In this document: positions 8,873 through 18,623 of the stretch, piece after piece
Layout: each line of letters begins with the position of its first letter
Numbering within the stretch: the stretch's first letter is position 1
Source: Myceligenerans pegani
GTDB lineage: Bacteria; Actinomycetota; Actinomycetes; Actinomycetales; Cellulomonadaceae
Direction of reading: 5' to 3'
Assembly (NCBI RefSeq): GCF_014892515.1
Contig: NZ_JADBGR010000054.1
Span: 62,001-126,000 of the forward strand
DNA length: 64,000 nucleotides
Translations under genes and position numbers: made by a program
Notes under the pieces: generated by a model
Seen by the model: the letters and a program-made list of their open reading frames with translations, nothing else
What the model was told of the DNA's origin: nothing
The model's database searches: none

Positions 8873-10314
8873 CGTGCCACCTCCAGCAGATGTCCCATCC
8901 GATCCCGCTTCGTGCTCAGGTACGCCGCGTTGTGCGGCCCGGCGCCCACCTGCAGCGGCCGCCGCCCCACGACGTCGATCCCCTCCGCCTGCAGCCCCGA
9001 GGTCTTCGCCGGGTTGTTCGTCAGCAGTTCCACCCGGCCGATCCCCAGGTCGCCCAGGATCGCCGCCGCCGCACCGTACTCGCGCGCGTCCACGGGCAGG
9101 CCCAGCGACGAGTTCGCGTCCACCGTGTCCAGCCCGCCGTCCTGCAGCGCGTAGGCCGCGATCTTGTCCGCCAGCCCGATACCCCGGCCCTCGTGCCCCC
9201 GCAGGTACACCACCGCGCCCGCCCGGCCCTCCGCGGCCGCCGCCGACACCGCCTCCAGCGACGCCGCCAGCTGCGGACCGCAGTCGCACCGCAGCGAACC
9301 CAGCGCGTCACCCGTCAGGCACTCCGAGTGCATACGCACCAGCGCGGGACGCGCCTCGGCGTCCGCCCCGGGGCCGGCGTCCGCCAGGCCGGTCACGCCG
9401 TGCGCTGTGTCGGGAACTGTGTCGGGAACTGTGTCGGGAGCTGTCGCGTCGGGCACGAGCCCCAGGTGCTCGGCGCCCGTGACGGTGTCGCGGTAGGACG
9501 TGACGCGGAACGTGCCGTGCACCGTGGGCAGCAGCGCCTCGGCGACACGGACGACGCGGGGCCTGTCCGGCGGCGTGTCGCCACCGGGGGTCGTCGCCGC
9601 CTCGCCGGCCGGTTCGCCGAGGCGCTGCTGCCCACGGTGCTCGGCGATGTCCGACACCGTCACGAGCACCAGCCCCTCGGCCTCGGCGAGCCGGAGCGCG
9701 TCGTCGTAGCGCAGCATCGCGCCGTCGTCGGCGACGAGCTCGGCGATTCCCGCGACCGCGCCGGTACCCGTGTCGAGGCCGGCGAGCCGCACCAGGTCGA
9801 CGGAGGCCTCCGTGTGGCCGGGGCGCTCGGCGACCCCGCCGGGGCGGGCCCGCAGCGGGAGCACGTGGCCGGGGCGGATGAGGTCGGCGGCCGTGCTCGC
9901 GGGGTCGGCGAGCGTGCGCAGCGTCAGGGCGCGGTCGGCCGCGCTGATCCCGGTGCCGACGCCGCGCGCGTCCACCGACACGGTGTACGCGGTGCGGCGC
10001 GGGTCCTCGCCGTTCTCCCACATCAGCGGGAGGCCGAGCGCGTCGGCGCGGTCGGCGGGCATCGGAGCGCACAGGTAGCCGGAGGTGTGCCGGACCGTCC
10101 AGGCGACCCACTCGGTGGTGGCGTGGACGGCCGCCAGGACGACGTCGACCTCGTTCTCGCGGGACGCGTCGTCCGCGACGAGGACGGGCCGCCCGGCGCG
10201 CAGCGCCTCCAGGGCGTGGGCGACGGTGTGTTCGATGTGCTCGGAGCTCCCGGGCCGCCGGTCGTCGGCGGGCGGCCCGGTGCGGATGGTCCGGTCGGGG
10301 ACGACGGCGGTCAT
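8869..10314 (-). CDS. ribBA: Bifunctional 3,4-dihydroxy-2-butanone-4-phosphate synthase / GTP cyclohydrolase II
   Basis: 481 residues. The N-terminal DHBP synthase half has [10 protein letters not shown] (usually DxxRENEGD, so the Gly is Val here), the TGISAADR loop and RPGHVLPL with GHTEASVDL. The C-terminal GTP cyclohydrolase II half has the zinc ligands in [35 protein letters not shown] and LLTNNPAK. Together they make both precursors of the riboflavin ring. Between the halves lies a low-complexity [12 protein letters not shown] stretch encoded by a 12-base tandem repeat (9406-9441). ATGA overlaps couple it to both ribE and ribH. The ENEVD substitution is worth checking but the remaining active site looks intact. 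Confidence 0.93.
   Translation of the reverse strand: MTAVVPDRTIRTGPPADDRRPGSSEHIEHTVAHALEALRAGRPVLVADDASRENEVDVVLAAVHATTEWVAWTVRHTSGYLCAPMPADRADALGLPLMWENGEDPRRTAYTVSVDARGVGTGISAADRALTLRTLADPASTAADLIRPGHVLPLRARPGGVAERPGHTEASVDLVRLAGLDTGTGAVAGIAELVADDGAMLRYDDALRLAEAEGLVLVTVSDIAEHRGQQRLGEPAGEAATTPGGDTPPDRPRVVRVAEALLPTVHGTFRVTSYRDTVTGAEHLGLVPDATAPDTVPDTVPDTAHGVTGLADAGPGADAEARPALVRMHSECLTGDALGSLRCDCGPQLAASLEAVSAAAAEGRAGAVVYLRGHEGRGIGLADKIAAYALQDGGLDTVDANSSLGLPVDAREYGAAAAILGDLGIGRVELLTNNPAKTSGLQAEGIDVVGRRPLQVGAGPHNAAYLSTKRDRMGHLLEVAR
9406..9441. repeat. 12-bp tandem repeat (3 units) inside ribBA
   Basis: Three head-to-tail copies of TGTGTCGGGAAC (the last with one mismatch), in frame, encode [12 protein letters not shown] in the linker between the two RibBA domains. 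In-frame expansion or contraction would only alter linker length. Confidence 0.9.
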
Positions 10315-11033
10315 GCCCGCACCTCCAGGTTCGGGACGGAAGCGTCCGCGGCGGACCGCGCTCCGGCGGCCGTCAGGAGCCGCTCGGTGTACTTGGCGAG
10401 GACGTCGACCTCGACGTTCACGGCCGAGCCCGGCGCGAGCTCGCCGAGGTTCGTGGCCTCCAGCGTGGTGGGGATGAGGGACACGCCGAACGTGCCCTGC
10501 CCGTCGCCCCGTGCCTGCCCGGCGGGTCCGGCGTCGTGCGCGGCCGGGTCGGAGACGTGCGTGACCGTCAGGGAGACACCGTTGAGCGCGATGGAGCCCT
10601 TCTCGGCGACGTAGCGCAGGAGCGCGGGCTCGCCCGCGAACGTGAGCTCGTCCCAGCGAGGGCCGGGCCGGCGCTCCACGAGGGTGGCCGTGCCGTCGAC
10701 GTGCCCCTGCACGACGTGCCCGCCGAGGCGGCCGTTCGCGGGCAGCGCGCGCTCGAGGTTGACGCGTGCGGCCGGGTTCAGGGCGCCGAGGGTGCTGCGG
10801 CGCAGGGTCTCGGGCATGACCTCGAAGGCGAGGGTGTGCTCGGAACCGGTGGTCGCGTCGTCGGACACGTCGGTGACGGTCAGGCAGACGCCGTCGACGG
10901 CGATGGAGTCACCGAGTCGCGCGTCGGACGCGGCCAGGGGTGCGACGACGGTGAGGATCGCGTCGGTGCCCGCCTCGTCGGGATGGACGAGGGATCGGAC
11001 GGTGCCGGTCTCCTCGACGATGCCGGTGAACAT
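10311..11033 (-). CDS. ribE: Riboflavin synthase, alpha subunit
   Basis: 240 residues starting with the diagnostic MFTGIVEETG. It comprises two homologous lumazine-binding barrels: GDSIAVDGVCLTV in the first and KGSIALNGVSLTV in the second. The enzyme dismutates two 6,7-dimethyl-8-ribityllumazine molecules into riboflavin. It is the first gene after the FMN riboswitch and overlaps ribBA by ATGA. In related actinobacteria ribD usually lies between rpe and ribE; it is absent here. Confidence 0.95.
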   Translation of the reverse strand: MFTGIVEETGTVRSLVHPDEAGTDAILTVVAPLAASDARLGDSIAVDGVCLTVTDVSDDATTGSEHTLAFEVMPETLRRSTLGALNPAARVNLERALPANGRLGGHVVQGHVDGTATLVERRPGPRWDELTFAGEPALLRYVAEKGSIALNGVSLTVTHVSDPAAHDAGPAGQARGDGQGTFGVSLIPTTLEATNLGELAPGSAVNVEVDVLAKYTERLLTAAGARSAADASVPNLEVRA

Positions 11034-11194
11034 CTGCGGTTTCCCTCCCAGAGCTCCGGTGCTCCGGGGGTTCGCCGAGGATGCCGGTCGGCCGGGCCGG
11101 GAGCGCAATCCCGGACGGCGTCGCGGACGCTCGTGCCCGGCCACGACGGTGGACCCACCCCCGCGGAGGGGTGCGCCGGACGCCGCGGCCGTAC
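11034..11194 (-). promoter_or_regulatory. Expression platform / ribE 5' leader (no gene)
   Basis: 161 bases between aptamer and ribE start. GC-rich and able to pair extensively, but I cannot assign a specific terminator or Shine-Dalgarno sequestering helix by eye. No open frame with family similarity lies here, so the place usually occupied by ribD is empty. Confidence 0.4.
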
Positions 11195-11322
11195 GTGCTT
11201 CCTCCCATCCGGACTTTCACCGTCGGCCCTGGAATTCCACCAGGTCAACCGGCCTGCCGTGAGGCAGGGCGCGGGTCGCGGGCTGTCACCGCCGGTTCGG
11301 AATTGCACCGACCCCGGAGCAC
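11195..11322 (-). ncRNA. FMN riboswitch (RFN element)
   Basis: Minus strand, upstream of ribE. Nearly all conserved RFN segments are present in order: the P1 strand GTGCTCCGGGG, GTGCAATTCCGAACCGGCGGT, GACAGCCCGCGA, a variable hairpin (CCTGCCTCACGGCAGG), GGTGGAATTCCAGGGCCGACGGTGAAAGTCC, GGATGGGAGGAAG and the closing AGCAC of P1. The aptamer binds FMN and represses riboflavin synthesis genes. About 161 bases separate it from the ribE ATG, enough for an expression platform. No U-rich terminator is visible, so the mechanism is not decided by the sequence. Confidence 0.96.
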
Positions 11323-11390
11323 GTAGTTGCGTACTGCTTGCACCAGCAAGCATGCCACAGCCCACCGCCGCCCCGGGAGTGTCGTTCGTC

Positions 11391-12053
11391 TCAGTGGAGA
11401 TGGCGGGAGGCGAGGGCGCGGAGGGTGGCGATTTCCTGCGCGACGTCGTCGGCGCCGTAGACCGCTGAGCCGGCGACGAACACGTTGGCGCCGGCGTCGG
11501 CGGCGCGGTCGATCGTGTCGCGGGAGATGCCGCCGTCGACCTGCACCCACACGTCCAGGCCGGACTCGCCGATGGCCTGCCGGGCGCGCCGGATCTTGGG
11601 CAGCGTGCCCTCGATGAACGACTGGCCGCCGAACCCGGGCTCGACCGTCATCACGAGGATCATGTCGACCTCGGACAGCAGGTCGAGGAACGGCTCGACG
11701 GGTGTCGCGGGCCGCAGCGCGACGCCCGCGCGCGAGCCGAGGCGCCGCAGTTCCCGGGCGAGCCGCACGGGCGCCTGGGCGGCCTCGGCGTGGAACGTCA
11801 CCGACGCGGCGCCGGCCTCGGCGTAGGCGGGCGCCCAGCGGTCGGGATCCTCGATCATCAGGTGCGCGTCGACGGGCACCGGCGACACCTTGGTGAGTCG
11901 CTCGAACACGGGCAGGCCGAGGGTCAGGTTGGGCACGAAGTGGTTGTCCATCACGTCCACGTGCGCGAAATCGGCGTCGGCGATGCGCTGCAGCTCGCTC
12001 TCCAGGTTCATGAAGTCGGCCGACAGGATGCTCGGTGCGATGAGGGCGCTCAT
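11391..12053 (-). CDS. rpe: Ribulose-phosphate 3-epimerase
   Basis: 220 residues, TIM barrel. It interconverts ribulose 5-phosphate and xylulose 5-phosphate in the pentose phosphate pathway, thereby supplying ribulose 5-phosphate for the riboflavin genes downstream. Signatures: [60 protein letters not shown]. It lies upstream of the FMN riboswitch, so it is probably transcribed independently of flavin control. Confidence 0.96.
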   Translation of the reverse strand: MSALIAPSILSADFMNLESELQRIADADFAHVDVMDNHFVPNLTLGLPVFERLTKVSPVPVDAHLMIEDPDRWAPAYAEAGAASVTFHAEAAQAPVRLARELRRLGSRAGVALRPATPVEPFLDLLSEVDMILVMTVEPGFGGQSFIEGTLPKIRRARQAIGESGLDVWVQVDGGISRDTIDRAADAGANVFVAGSAVYGADDVAQEIATLRALASRHLH

Positions 12054-12200
12054 GCGGCCAAGCCTATGGCGGGCGCGGGAACGCGACGTGACGGTGCAGG
12101 GGCGCGGCGGGGCAGGCCCCCCGCTCCAGCGGCCTGCCTGCGTCCGACGTCCGCGCGCGGACTACCCGCCGGGATCCCCGGCACGGCACAATCCCGTGTC

Positions 12201-12749
12201 GTGACAGAACTCCTGGGGATCTCGCCGCTCGAGGCGGGGGCCGTCGTGCTGGCGACGGTGGGCATGTACGCGGCGCTCGTGGTGCTGGTGCGGCTGCTCG
12301 GACAGCGCATGCTGGCCGGGCTGTCGGCCTTCGACCTCGCGGCGATCATCGGGATCGGCTCGATCATGGGCCGCGCCGCCCTGGGCGAGGCTCCCCGGCT
12401 CGCGGGCGGCGTCCTGGCGCTCGCGACCCTGGCGGCGTGCCAGCTCGTGACGAGCCGCATCCGCGGCTGGGGGGCCCGTGCGATCACCACCCGGCCGGTG
12501 GTGCTGATGGCGGGGCCCGAGGTCGTGGAGCGCAATCTGCGGCGCTGCCGCATCGCCCGGCACGAGCTGGCGGGCCGGCTGCGGCAGGCCGGGATCCGCA
12601 ACACGGACGAGGTCGCGATGGCGGTGCTGGAGCCGTCGGGCACCATCAGCGTCGTCCGCCGTGGCGAACCGGTCTCCCCGTTCCTGCTCGACGGCGTGGA
12701 CGGCGCGGAGCTCGTCCCGGACGCGGTGCGCGCCAGGACGACGGCGTAG
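12201..12749 (+). CDS. DUF421-family membrane protein (YcaP/YetF-like)
   Basis: 182 residues from a GTG at 12201. Two to three N-terminal membrane helices (around EAGAVVLATVGMYAALVVLVRL and LAGGVLALATLAACQLV) enclose the family's GQRMLAGLSAFDLAAIIGIGSIMGRAAL segment. A cytoplasmic DUF421 domain follows, with PVVLMAGPEVVERNLRRCRI and MAVLEPSGTISVV. Function is unknown. It converges on rsmB with a 5-bp gap. The start is the first plausible codon after the rpe/DUF421 intergenic region. Confidence 0.85.
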   Translation: MTELLGISPLEAGAVVLATVGMYAALVVLVRLLGQRMLAGLSAFDLAAIIGIGSIMGRAALGEAPRLAGGVLALATLAACQLVTSRIRGWGARAITTRPVVLMAGPEVVERNLRRCRIARHELAGRLRQAGIRNTDEVAMAVLEPSGTISVVRRGEPVSPFLLDGVDGAELVPDAVRARTTA

Positions 12750-12754
12750 GCCGG

Positions 12755-14365
12755 TCAGCGCCTGCGCAGCAAGGTCAGGTGCATCGCGTCCGTGCCGTGG
12801 ACGTGGGGCCAGAGCTGGACGTCGTCGCGGGCCGAGTCGCCGGACGGCAGCGGGAGGTCCGGCGTCGTCCCATCCGGCGCGGTGCGCAGCACGGAGCGCA
12901 CCGCCTGCGGCGTGTCCAGGCGTTCGACGTCGTCGCGCCTGCGCAGCACGTCCGTGACCACGAGCTGCGTCTCGGCCAGCACCGGGGAGCACGTCACGTA
13001 GGCGACCACTCCCCCGGGCCGGACAGCGTCGAGCGCGGAGCCCAGGAGCTCGCGCTGCAGCCCGGTGAGGGTCGCGAGGTCCGCGGGCGTGCGGCGCCAG
13101 CGGGACTCGGGGCGGCGGCGCAGCGCGCCCAGGCCGGTGCAGGGCGCGTCCACGAGCACCCGGTCGTAGGCGCCGGGCTCGTCGGTGCCGACGTCGCGGC
13201 CGTCGCCGATACGTACCTCCTCCACGACGCCGTCCGGGATCGCCGCCAGGGCCCGCTCCACGAGGCGGGCGCGGTGCGGCTGGATCTCGTTGGCGACGAG
13301 CGTCGCCTCCCGCTGCGCGGCCAGCGCCGCGAGCAGCGCGGACTTGCCGCCCGGGCCGGCGCACAGGTCGAGCCAGCGCTCGGGCCGGCCACCGGCCGTC
13401 TCGCCCAGCGGCACGCCCGCCAGCGCGAGGGTGACGAGCTGGGATCCCTCGTCCTGCACGCCTGCGCGCCCGTCGCGCACGGCGGGGACCGTGCCGGGGT
13501 CGTTGCCGTCGAGCACGAGCGCGGTGGGCGCCCAGCGGCCCGGGACGAGGTCGGCGTCGTGCCAGGCGTCGTCGTCGGACACGTCGGCCAGGCCCGGCCG
13601 CGCGACCAGCGTCACACGCGGCGCCGCGTTGTCGGCGGCGAGGAGGGCGCCGATCTCGCCCGGGTCCCGGCCGTGACCGGCCAGCGCCTCGCGCAGCGAG
13701 CGCGCGATCCACAGCGGGTGGGACTCCACCGCGGCGAGCGCGGCCAGCTCGTCCGCGGCCCCCGCCGTGATCCGCTCCAGCCACTCCTGCGGGCCCGCCT
13801 CCGAGACGCGGCGCAGCACCGCGTTGACGAACTGCGCCGGGCCGGTGCCCACGTTCCCTCGCGCCAGTGCGACGGTCTCCGACACGGCGGCGTGGGACGG
13901 CACGCGCATCCCGAGCAGTTGGTGCGTGCCCAGGCGCAGCACGTCGAGCACCGCGGGGTCGAGCTCGTCCAGCGGCCGGTCCACGCAGTCGGCCAGGATC
14001 GCGTCGTAGCGGCCGCGCATGCGCAGCGTGCCGTAGGTCAGCTCGGTCGCGAACCCGGCGTCGCGGCCGCGGATGCGGCGGTCGGCGAGCAGGGGCGGCA
14101 GGACGAGGTTGGCGTAGGCGTCGGACTCGTCGACCTCGCGCAGCACGTCGAAGGCGGCGGTGCGTGCGGGGTCGGTGCGCTTGGCGCGTTGCCCGGGCGC
14201 CTGCCGGGAGGCGGACCGCTCGCCCCGGGACCGGGCGGCCGACCGCTGCCGTCCGCGCGAGTCGCGGCGGTCGTCCTCGCGGTCGGGACGACGGCGGTCC
14301 TGGTGGCGGTCGTGGTGGTGCCGGCCGTGTCCGGCTCCGCCTGCGCCGTGCTGCCCGCCGTTCAC
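12755..14365 (-). CDS. rsmB: 16S rRNA (cytosine-C5)-methyltransferase RsmB-like
   Basis: 536 residues. An unusually Arg/His/Asp-rich N-terminal tail (~70 residues) precedes a NusB-like RNA-binding domain ([20 protein letters not shown]) and a C-terminal SAM-dependent NOL1/NOP2/Sun domain. The latter has [31 protein letters not shown] with the first catalytic Cys, and [10 protein letters not shown] with the second. It methylates a cytosine in 16S rRNA. The GTG start at 14365 overlaps the fmt stop (GTGA); the open frame continues upstream but only inside fmt. Confidence 0.93.
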   Translation of the reverse strand: MNGGQHGAGGAGHGRHHHDRHQDRRRPDREDDRRDSRGRQRSAARSRGERSASRQAPGQRAKRTDPARTAAFDVLREVDESDAYANLVLPPLLADRRIRGRDAGFATELTYGTLRMRGRYDAILADCVDRPLDELDPAVLDVLRLGTHQLLGMRVPSHAAVSETVALARGNVGTGPAQFVNAVLRRVSEAGPQEWLERITAGAADELAALAAVESHPLWIARSLREALAGHGRDPGEIGALLAADNAAPRVTLVARPGLADVSDDDAWHDADLVPGRWAPTALVLDGNDPGTVPAVRDGRAGVQDEGSQLVTLALAGVPLGETAGGRPERWLDLCAGPGGKSALLAALAAQREATLVANEIQPHRARLVERALAAIPDGVVEEVRIGDGRDVGTDEPGAYDRVLVDAPCTGLGALRRRPESRWRRTPADLATLTGLQRELLGSALDAVRPGGVVAYVTCSPVLAETQLVVTDVLRRRDDVERLDTPQAVRSVLRTAPDGTTPDLPLPSGDSARDDVQLWPHVHGTDAMHLTLLRRR

Positions 14366-15339
14366 GCCCGGACCTCCGATCCGCCCAGGACGAGCCCGGC
14401 GTCGATCAGCGCGCGCCCGGCCCCGCGCGCCCAGTCCGGGGCCGGCATGGGCTTCTTTCCCGGTGGCCGGACCTCGCCGAGTGCGACGGCGTGGGTGGCG
14501 GTGCCGGCCAGGACGCGCTTCTTCTCGGCGCGGACCCGGCCGGGCTCGAGGTCGGTGATCTCCGGGACGAGGGTGACCGGGCCGAGGCCGAGGCGCGCGG
14601 CTGCGCCCGGCACGCCACCGCCGTCGTCGGGCAGCGTGGTCCATGCGCCGGGTGCGGGGGTGCAGCCGCGGATCCTGCGGTCGATCGCGAGGGCGGGCAC
14701 GTCCCAGCGGATCTCCGCGTCGGCGGGGGTGAGCTTGGGGGCGACGGAGACGCCGTCGGCGGGCTGGGGTCGCGGGGAGAGGCTGCCGTCCTCGAGGGCG
14801 TCGAGGGTGCGGACCAGCAGTTCGGCGCCGGAGTCGGCGAGGCGGTGCAGCAGGTCGCCGGCGGTGTCGGTGGGCCGGATCGATTCGGTGGTGGTGCCGA
14901 GCACGGGGCCGGTGTCCATGCCCTCGTCGAGGAGGAAGGTGGTGGCGCCGGTCACCTCGTCGCCGGCGATGACGGCGTGCTGCACGGGCGCGGCGCCGCG
15001 CCAGGCGGGCAGCACGGAGAAGTGCAGGTTGACCCAGCCCAGGCGCGGGACGGCGAGGACGTCGGGCCGCAGGAGGTGCCCGTAGGCGACCACGGGTGCG
15101 GCGTCGACGTCCAGGTCGCGGAGCGTGGTGAGGAACTCCGCACCGCGCGGCTGGTCGGTGAGGACGGGGACGCCGGCTTCCTCGGCCCGGACCCGAACGG
15201 GGCTGGGGGTCAGCTTCCTGCCCCGGCCCGACGGCGCGTCGGCGCGGGTCAGCACGGCCACCACCTCGTGTCGGGAGGCGATCAGCGCCTCGAGCGAGGC
15301 GACGGCGGGTTCGGGGGTTCCGGCAAACAGGAGGCGCAC
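14362..15339 (-). CDS. fmt: Methionyl-tRNA formyltransferase
   Basis: 325 residues. It formylates initiator Met-tRNA using 10-formyl-tetrahydrofolate. The catalytic set is visible: [16 protein letters not shown] (Asn, His and the substrate loop) and the Asp in [10 protein letters not shown]. The C-terminal OB-like tRNA-binding domain follows. It starts [17 protein letters not shown]. fmt and rsmB are translationally coupled, as in most bacteria. Confidence 0.96.
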   Translation of the reverse strand: MRLLFAGTPEPAVASLEALIASRHEVVAVLTRADAPSGRGRKLTPSPVRVRAEEAGVPVLTDQPRGAEFLTTLRDLDVDAAPVVAYGHLLRPDVLAVPRLGWVNLHFSVLPAWRGAAPVQHAVIAGDEVTGATTFLLDEGMDTGPVLGTTTESIRPTDTAGDLLHRLADSGAELLVRTLDALEDGSLSPRPQPADGVSVAPKLTPADAEIRWDVPALAIDRRIRGCTPAPGAWTTLPDDGGGVPGAAARLGLGPVTLVPEITDLEPGRVRAEKKRVLAGTATHAVALGEVRPPGKKPMPAPDWARGAGRALIDAGLVLGGSEVRA

Positions 15340-15397
15340 CGGAACAGTCTAGGTGCGGGCGAAACGCGGCGCCGCGGGTAGGGCGAGCGCCGGCCGG

Positions 15398-16126
15398 TCA
15401 GACCGCGACGCCCAGCGCTCGCAGGTGCCGGCGTGTCGCGTCGGTGTCGGTGAAGCGGATCGCGTGGAAGCCGCAGCTGCGGGCGGCGTCGATGTTCTCC
15501 TGCTTGTCGTCGACGAAGACGGCGCGCGCCGGATCGACGTCGAACCGGCGGGCGAGGAGCTCGTAGATGCGCTCGTCCGGTTTCGCGAGCCCGACGCGGC
15601 CGGACACGACGACGCCGTCGAGCAGCCCGATCGCGGGGGCGGCGGGCTCGGCGTGCCGGAACGTCTCGGCGGACCAGTTCGTCAGCCCGTACAGGCGCAG
15701 TCCGAGGGCGGCGAGGTCCTTCACGAGGGTCTCGGAGCCGGGGACGGGTCCGGTGAGGGTGTCGGCGTAGTGGTCGACGTAGGCGGTCAGGTCGGCGGCC
15801 CGGTGCGGGTGGGTGCGCTCGAGCTGGGCGACGATGTCCGCGAAGGGCCGCCCGGCGTCGGCCTCGTGGTTGAGGGCGGCGAACCCGATTTCGTCGAAGA
15901 ACGCGTCGACGTCGGCCGCGGTCCAGGCGCGGCCGGACGCGTCGGTGTGGTTCGCGTAGGCGGCGTAGGGGTCCCAGCCGACCAGGACGTTCCCGAAGTC
16001 GAGGACGACGGTCTCGATGATGACGCCCTGCCAGGTTGCGTCGTGGGTGGTTGCGTCGTGCCCGGTCGCGTCATGGGTGGTGCCGCTGCGGGGCGTGGCG
16101 GGGTTCTCGGTCGGGTTCCGGCTCAC
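15398..16126 (-). CDS. HAD-superfamily hydrolase (HAD-IA, YihX-like)
   Basis: 242 residues. Motif I is VVLDFGNVLVGWDP: the nucleophile Asp is present and the second position is Asn, as in other members that begin DxGNVL. Motif II is GLTNWS, motif III KPDERIYE, motif IV FVDDKQENIDAA. A small-molecule phosphatase is likely but the substrate is unknown. The GTG start overlaps the priA stop (GTGA). Its N-terminus contains THDAT/GHDAT/THDAT encoded by three 15-bp repeats; the domain proper begins only at about residue 35, so a later start is possible. Confidence 0.85.
   Translation of the reverse strand: MSRNPTENPATPRSGTTHDATGHDATTHDATWQGVIIETVVLDFGNVLVGWDPYAAYANHTDASGRAWTAADVDAFFDEIGFAALNHEADAGRPFADIVAQLERTHPHRAADLTAYVDHYADTLTGPVPGSETLVKDLAALGLRLYGLTNWSAETFRHAEPAAPAIGLLDGVVVSGRVGLAKPDERIYELLARRFDVDPARAVFVDDKQENIDAARSCGFHAIRFTDTDATRRHLRALGVAV
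16034..16078. repeat. 15-bp tandem repeat (3 units) in the HAD gene 5' end
   Basis: Three consecutive 15-base units (GGTTGCGTCGTGGGT and two variants) encode THDAT, GHDAT and THDAT on the minus strand. The unit length keeps the frame. Confidence 0.9.
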
Positions 16127-18516
16127 AGCATCTCCTCGGGGTCCATCCTGGTGCGGGCAATGCCGCGTTCTCGCCTCGCCGATCGTACGGCCATCGAGGC
16201 GCGCAGCCGCCGCGCGAGCTCGTCGCCCTGGTCGAGCGGCACGCGCAGCACGGTCCGCACGGGACGGGCCACGTCGAGCGCGTCCTGCGCGCCGGCCGGC
16301 GCGGTCCGGTCGCCCTTCGGCGCCCCGGTGCCGCCGCGGCGGGCGGGCGAGGGCTCGTCGATCTCGACGGGGCCCAGCACGTTCTCCCCCATCAGACCGA
16401 CGCGTTCGACGACGGCCGCGACGGCCTCCCGGTCGCCGGTGACGGCGGCGACCCGGACGGCGGGCGGCAGGCCGAGTGCGGCGCGTTCATCGAGCTCGCG
16501 GGCGGCGAACCCGCCGGGGTCCCAGCGCACGAGGGCCTGGCTGGGGCCGGGGGCGCCGTCGCCGACGAGCAGCACCTGGCCGTCGGGCCGGGCCAGGGCG
16601 GCGGCGGCGAGCCAGCGGCCCAGCGCCTCGGTCCCGGCGGCCAGGTGCGTGCCGCCGGACATGACCGCGGCGTCGAGCAGCAGCACGGCGGTGTAGCCGC
16701 CCCTGGCGACGGGTTCGGCGCCGGGGGTGGCGACGACCAGTGCGGGGGCGCCCGGCAGGGTGTCGACCACGCCGGAGGGCGCGGAGGCCGCCGAGAGCCG
16801 TACCGGGACGCCGGTGAACGCGCGGCCGAGTTCCTCGGCGGTGCGGGCGGACCCGACGCGCACGGACCGCAGCCCGGTCCATCCGCACTCGGGGCACGAC
16901 CAGCCGCCGGCCATCCGGCCGCACCAGGTGCACTGCGGGGACGCGTCGGCACGCGGCAGGCCGAGCGGGCCGTGGCAGGCCTCGCAGCGGGCGGCGGTGC
17001 GGCAGCGGGCACAGGCCACGACGGGCAGGTAGCCGCCGCGAGGCACCTGGACGAGCACCGGGCCGTGCCGGAGGGCCTCGCGCGCGACACGCCAGGCCAC
17101 GGACGGCAGGCGGGCGGCGGCCGCGGCGCCGTCACGGGCGAGCTCGACCGACGTCAGCGCCCGCACGCGAGGCGTGTAGGCGCGCAGGGTGTCGCGGGCG
17201 GGGGCGAGCTCGCGTGCCCACCCGGTGGCGAGCAGCGCCTGGGCCTGGACGGTGCGGCCGGGCGCGCCGAGCAGGAACGCGGCGCCGGCCTGCGTGGCGC
17301 GGATCGCAAGGACGTCACGTGCGTGCGGGTAGGGGGCGTGCGGCTCGGCGAGCGTCTCCTCGCCGTCGCCCCACAGCACCACCAGCCCCAGGTCCCGCAC
17401 CGGCGCGAACATGGCCGCCCGGGTGCCGACCACGACGGGCGCGTGGCGGCGCAGGGCGGCGAGGTAGGCGCGGTAGCGGGGCGCGGGGCCGTCGTCGGCG
17501 ATGAGTCGCACGTGCCCGCCGGGCCCGGCGGGGATGCCCGCCGCGTCCAGGGCGGCGCGGACGCGGGCGACGTCGCGCGCGTCCGGGACGACGACGAGCG
17601 CTCCCCTGCCGCCGGCGACGCACGCGGTGACGGCGGCCGCCACGGCCGTCGCCCAGCGCGGCACGGGCGTGCCCGCCGGGCCGGGCGCGTCCGTGCCGCT
17701 GGTGTCCGCGTCGCCGGCGGGACGGGTGTCGTCCACGCCGGGCAGTGCGGACCACACGGCGCGCGGCGCGTCCCCGCCCAGCACGCGCCGCAGGAACGCC
17801 TCTCCGCCCTGGTAGGGAGCCCAGGCCGAGGTGCCCGTGCCGCCGGGGTCGGTCGACCAGTCCCCGGCAAACCACTCCGCTGCCGGGACGTCCGGCTCCT
17901 CGCCGTCTGCCTCGCCGTCACTGCCGCTGTGACTGCCGCCGGGGTCGTCGTCGCCGGTCTCGCCGTCGTCGCTGCCGTCGTCGGTGGAGTCGTCGTGGCG
18001 GCCGGGTGGGGTGACCGGGGCCTCCTGCTCCACGCGGGCGTGGCGCGGCGGCACGGCCAGCCGCAGCACGTCGGCGAGCGTCCCGCCGTACCGGGCGGCC
18101 ACCGCCCGGCACAGTTCCAGGACCTGTGCGGTCAGCACCCGTTCGCCGGACACGACGCGCTTCAGGGGCACGAGCCGCCCCTCGTGGTCGCTCTGCGCGA
18201 GCCGGGCGAGGACGAACCCGCTCACCTCCTGCCGCCCGAACCGCGCCTTGATGCGTACGCCCGGCTGCGCGTCCTCGTCCATGGATGCCGGGACGAGGTA
18301 GTCGTACGGCTGGTCCAGGTGCGCGGGCTGCAGGTCCAGGGCGACGCGCGCCACCGGCAGGGTCGCGGCGATCGGCACGCCGCCGGCCTCGCTCGTCGCC
18401 TTCCCTGCCGCCTTCCCCGCGGTGTTTCCGGCTGCCTTCCCGCCGGACCGCGCGCCCTCGCCCGGGGCCGCCGGCACGGCGGCCCCGCCGAGCCCGGGAA
18501 GCACGTCCTGATCCAC
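16123..18516 (-). CDS. priA: PriA-like primosomal protein N' lacking helicase motifs
   Basis: 797 residues. The N-terminal PriA DNA-binding domain is recognisable (ARVALDLQPAHLDQPYDYLVP), as is the zinc-binding cysteine array (CARCRTAARCEACHG ... CTWCGRMAGGWSCPECG) and the C-terminal domain. The Walker A GKT and the DEEH box expected of PriA are absent: the region reads TACVAGGRGALVVVP, and later LWGDGEETLAEPH. Loss of these motifs is known for actinobacterial PriA, so helicase activity is unlikely. An Asp/Gly/Ser-rich insert (DDGSDDGETGDDD region) splits the N-terminal part. GTG 18516 is chosen for the GGTGGGA site and because sequence upstream has no family similarity. Confidence 0.88.
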   Translation of the reverse strand: MDQDVLPGLGGAAVPAAPGEGARSGGKAAGNTAGKAAGKATSEAGGVPIAATLPVARVALDLQPAHLDQPYDYLVPASMDEDAQPGVRIKARFGRQEVSGFVLARLAQSDHEGRLVPLKRVVSGERVLTAQVLELCRAVAARYGGTLADVLRLAVPPRHARVEQEAPVTPPGRHDDSTDDGSDDGETGDDDPGGSHSGSDGEADGEEPDVPAAEWFAGDWSTDPGGTGTSAWAPYQGGEAFLRRVLGGDAPRAVWSALPGVDDTRPAGDADTSGTDAPGPAGTPVPRWATAVAAAVTACVAGGRGALVVVPDARDVARVRAALDAAGIPAGPGGHVRLIADDGPAPRYRAYLAALRRHAPVVVGTRAAMFAPVRDLGLVVLWGDGEETLAEPHAPYPHARDVLAIRATQAGAAFLLGAPGRTVQAQALLATGWARELAPARDTLRAYTPRVRALTSVELARDGAAAAARLPSVAWRVAREALRHGPVLVQVPRGGYLPVVACARCRTAARCEACHGPLGLPRADASPQCTWCGRMAGGWSCPECGWTGLRSVRVGSARTAEELGRAFTGVPVRLSAASAPSGVVDTLPGAPALVVATPGAEPVARGGYTAVLLLDAAVMSGGTHLAAGTEALGRWLAAAALARPDGQVLLVGDGAPGPSQALVRWDPGGFAARELDERAALGLPPAVRVAAVTGDREAVAAVVERVGLMGENVLGPVEIDEPSPARRGGTGAPKGDRTAPAGAQDALDVARPVRTVLRVPLDQGDELARRLRASMAVRSARRERGIARTRMDPEEML

Positions 18517-18623
18517 GGGTGCTATCCCACCACGAGTGACGGACACGGACGAGGGCCGCCGCGGCGCGCGCCGACCCGGGGACGCGGCCGCCACCGGACG
18601 ACGGCCGGAACCGGCGTCGCGGA

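Noticed and set aside
16034-16078. Possible CRISPR-like or mini-satellite array
   Set aside because: Three contiguous 15-bp units without spacers, inside a coding frame; no cas genes in the window.
15398-16126. HAD hydrolase inactivated because the second motif I Asp is Asn
   Set aside because: DxGN is a normal variant in the YihX-like branch and the nucleophile Asp is present.
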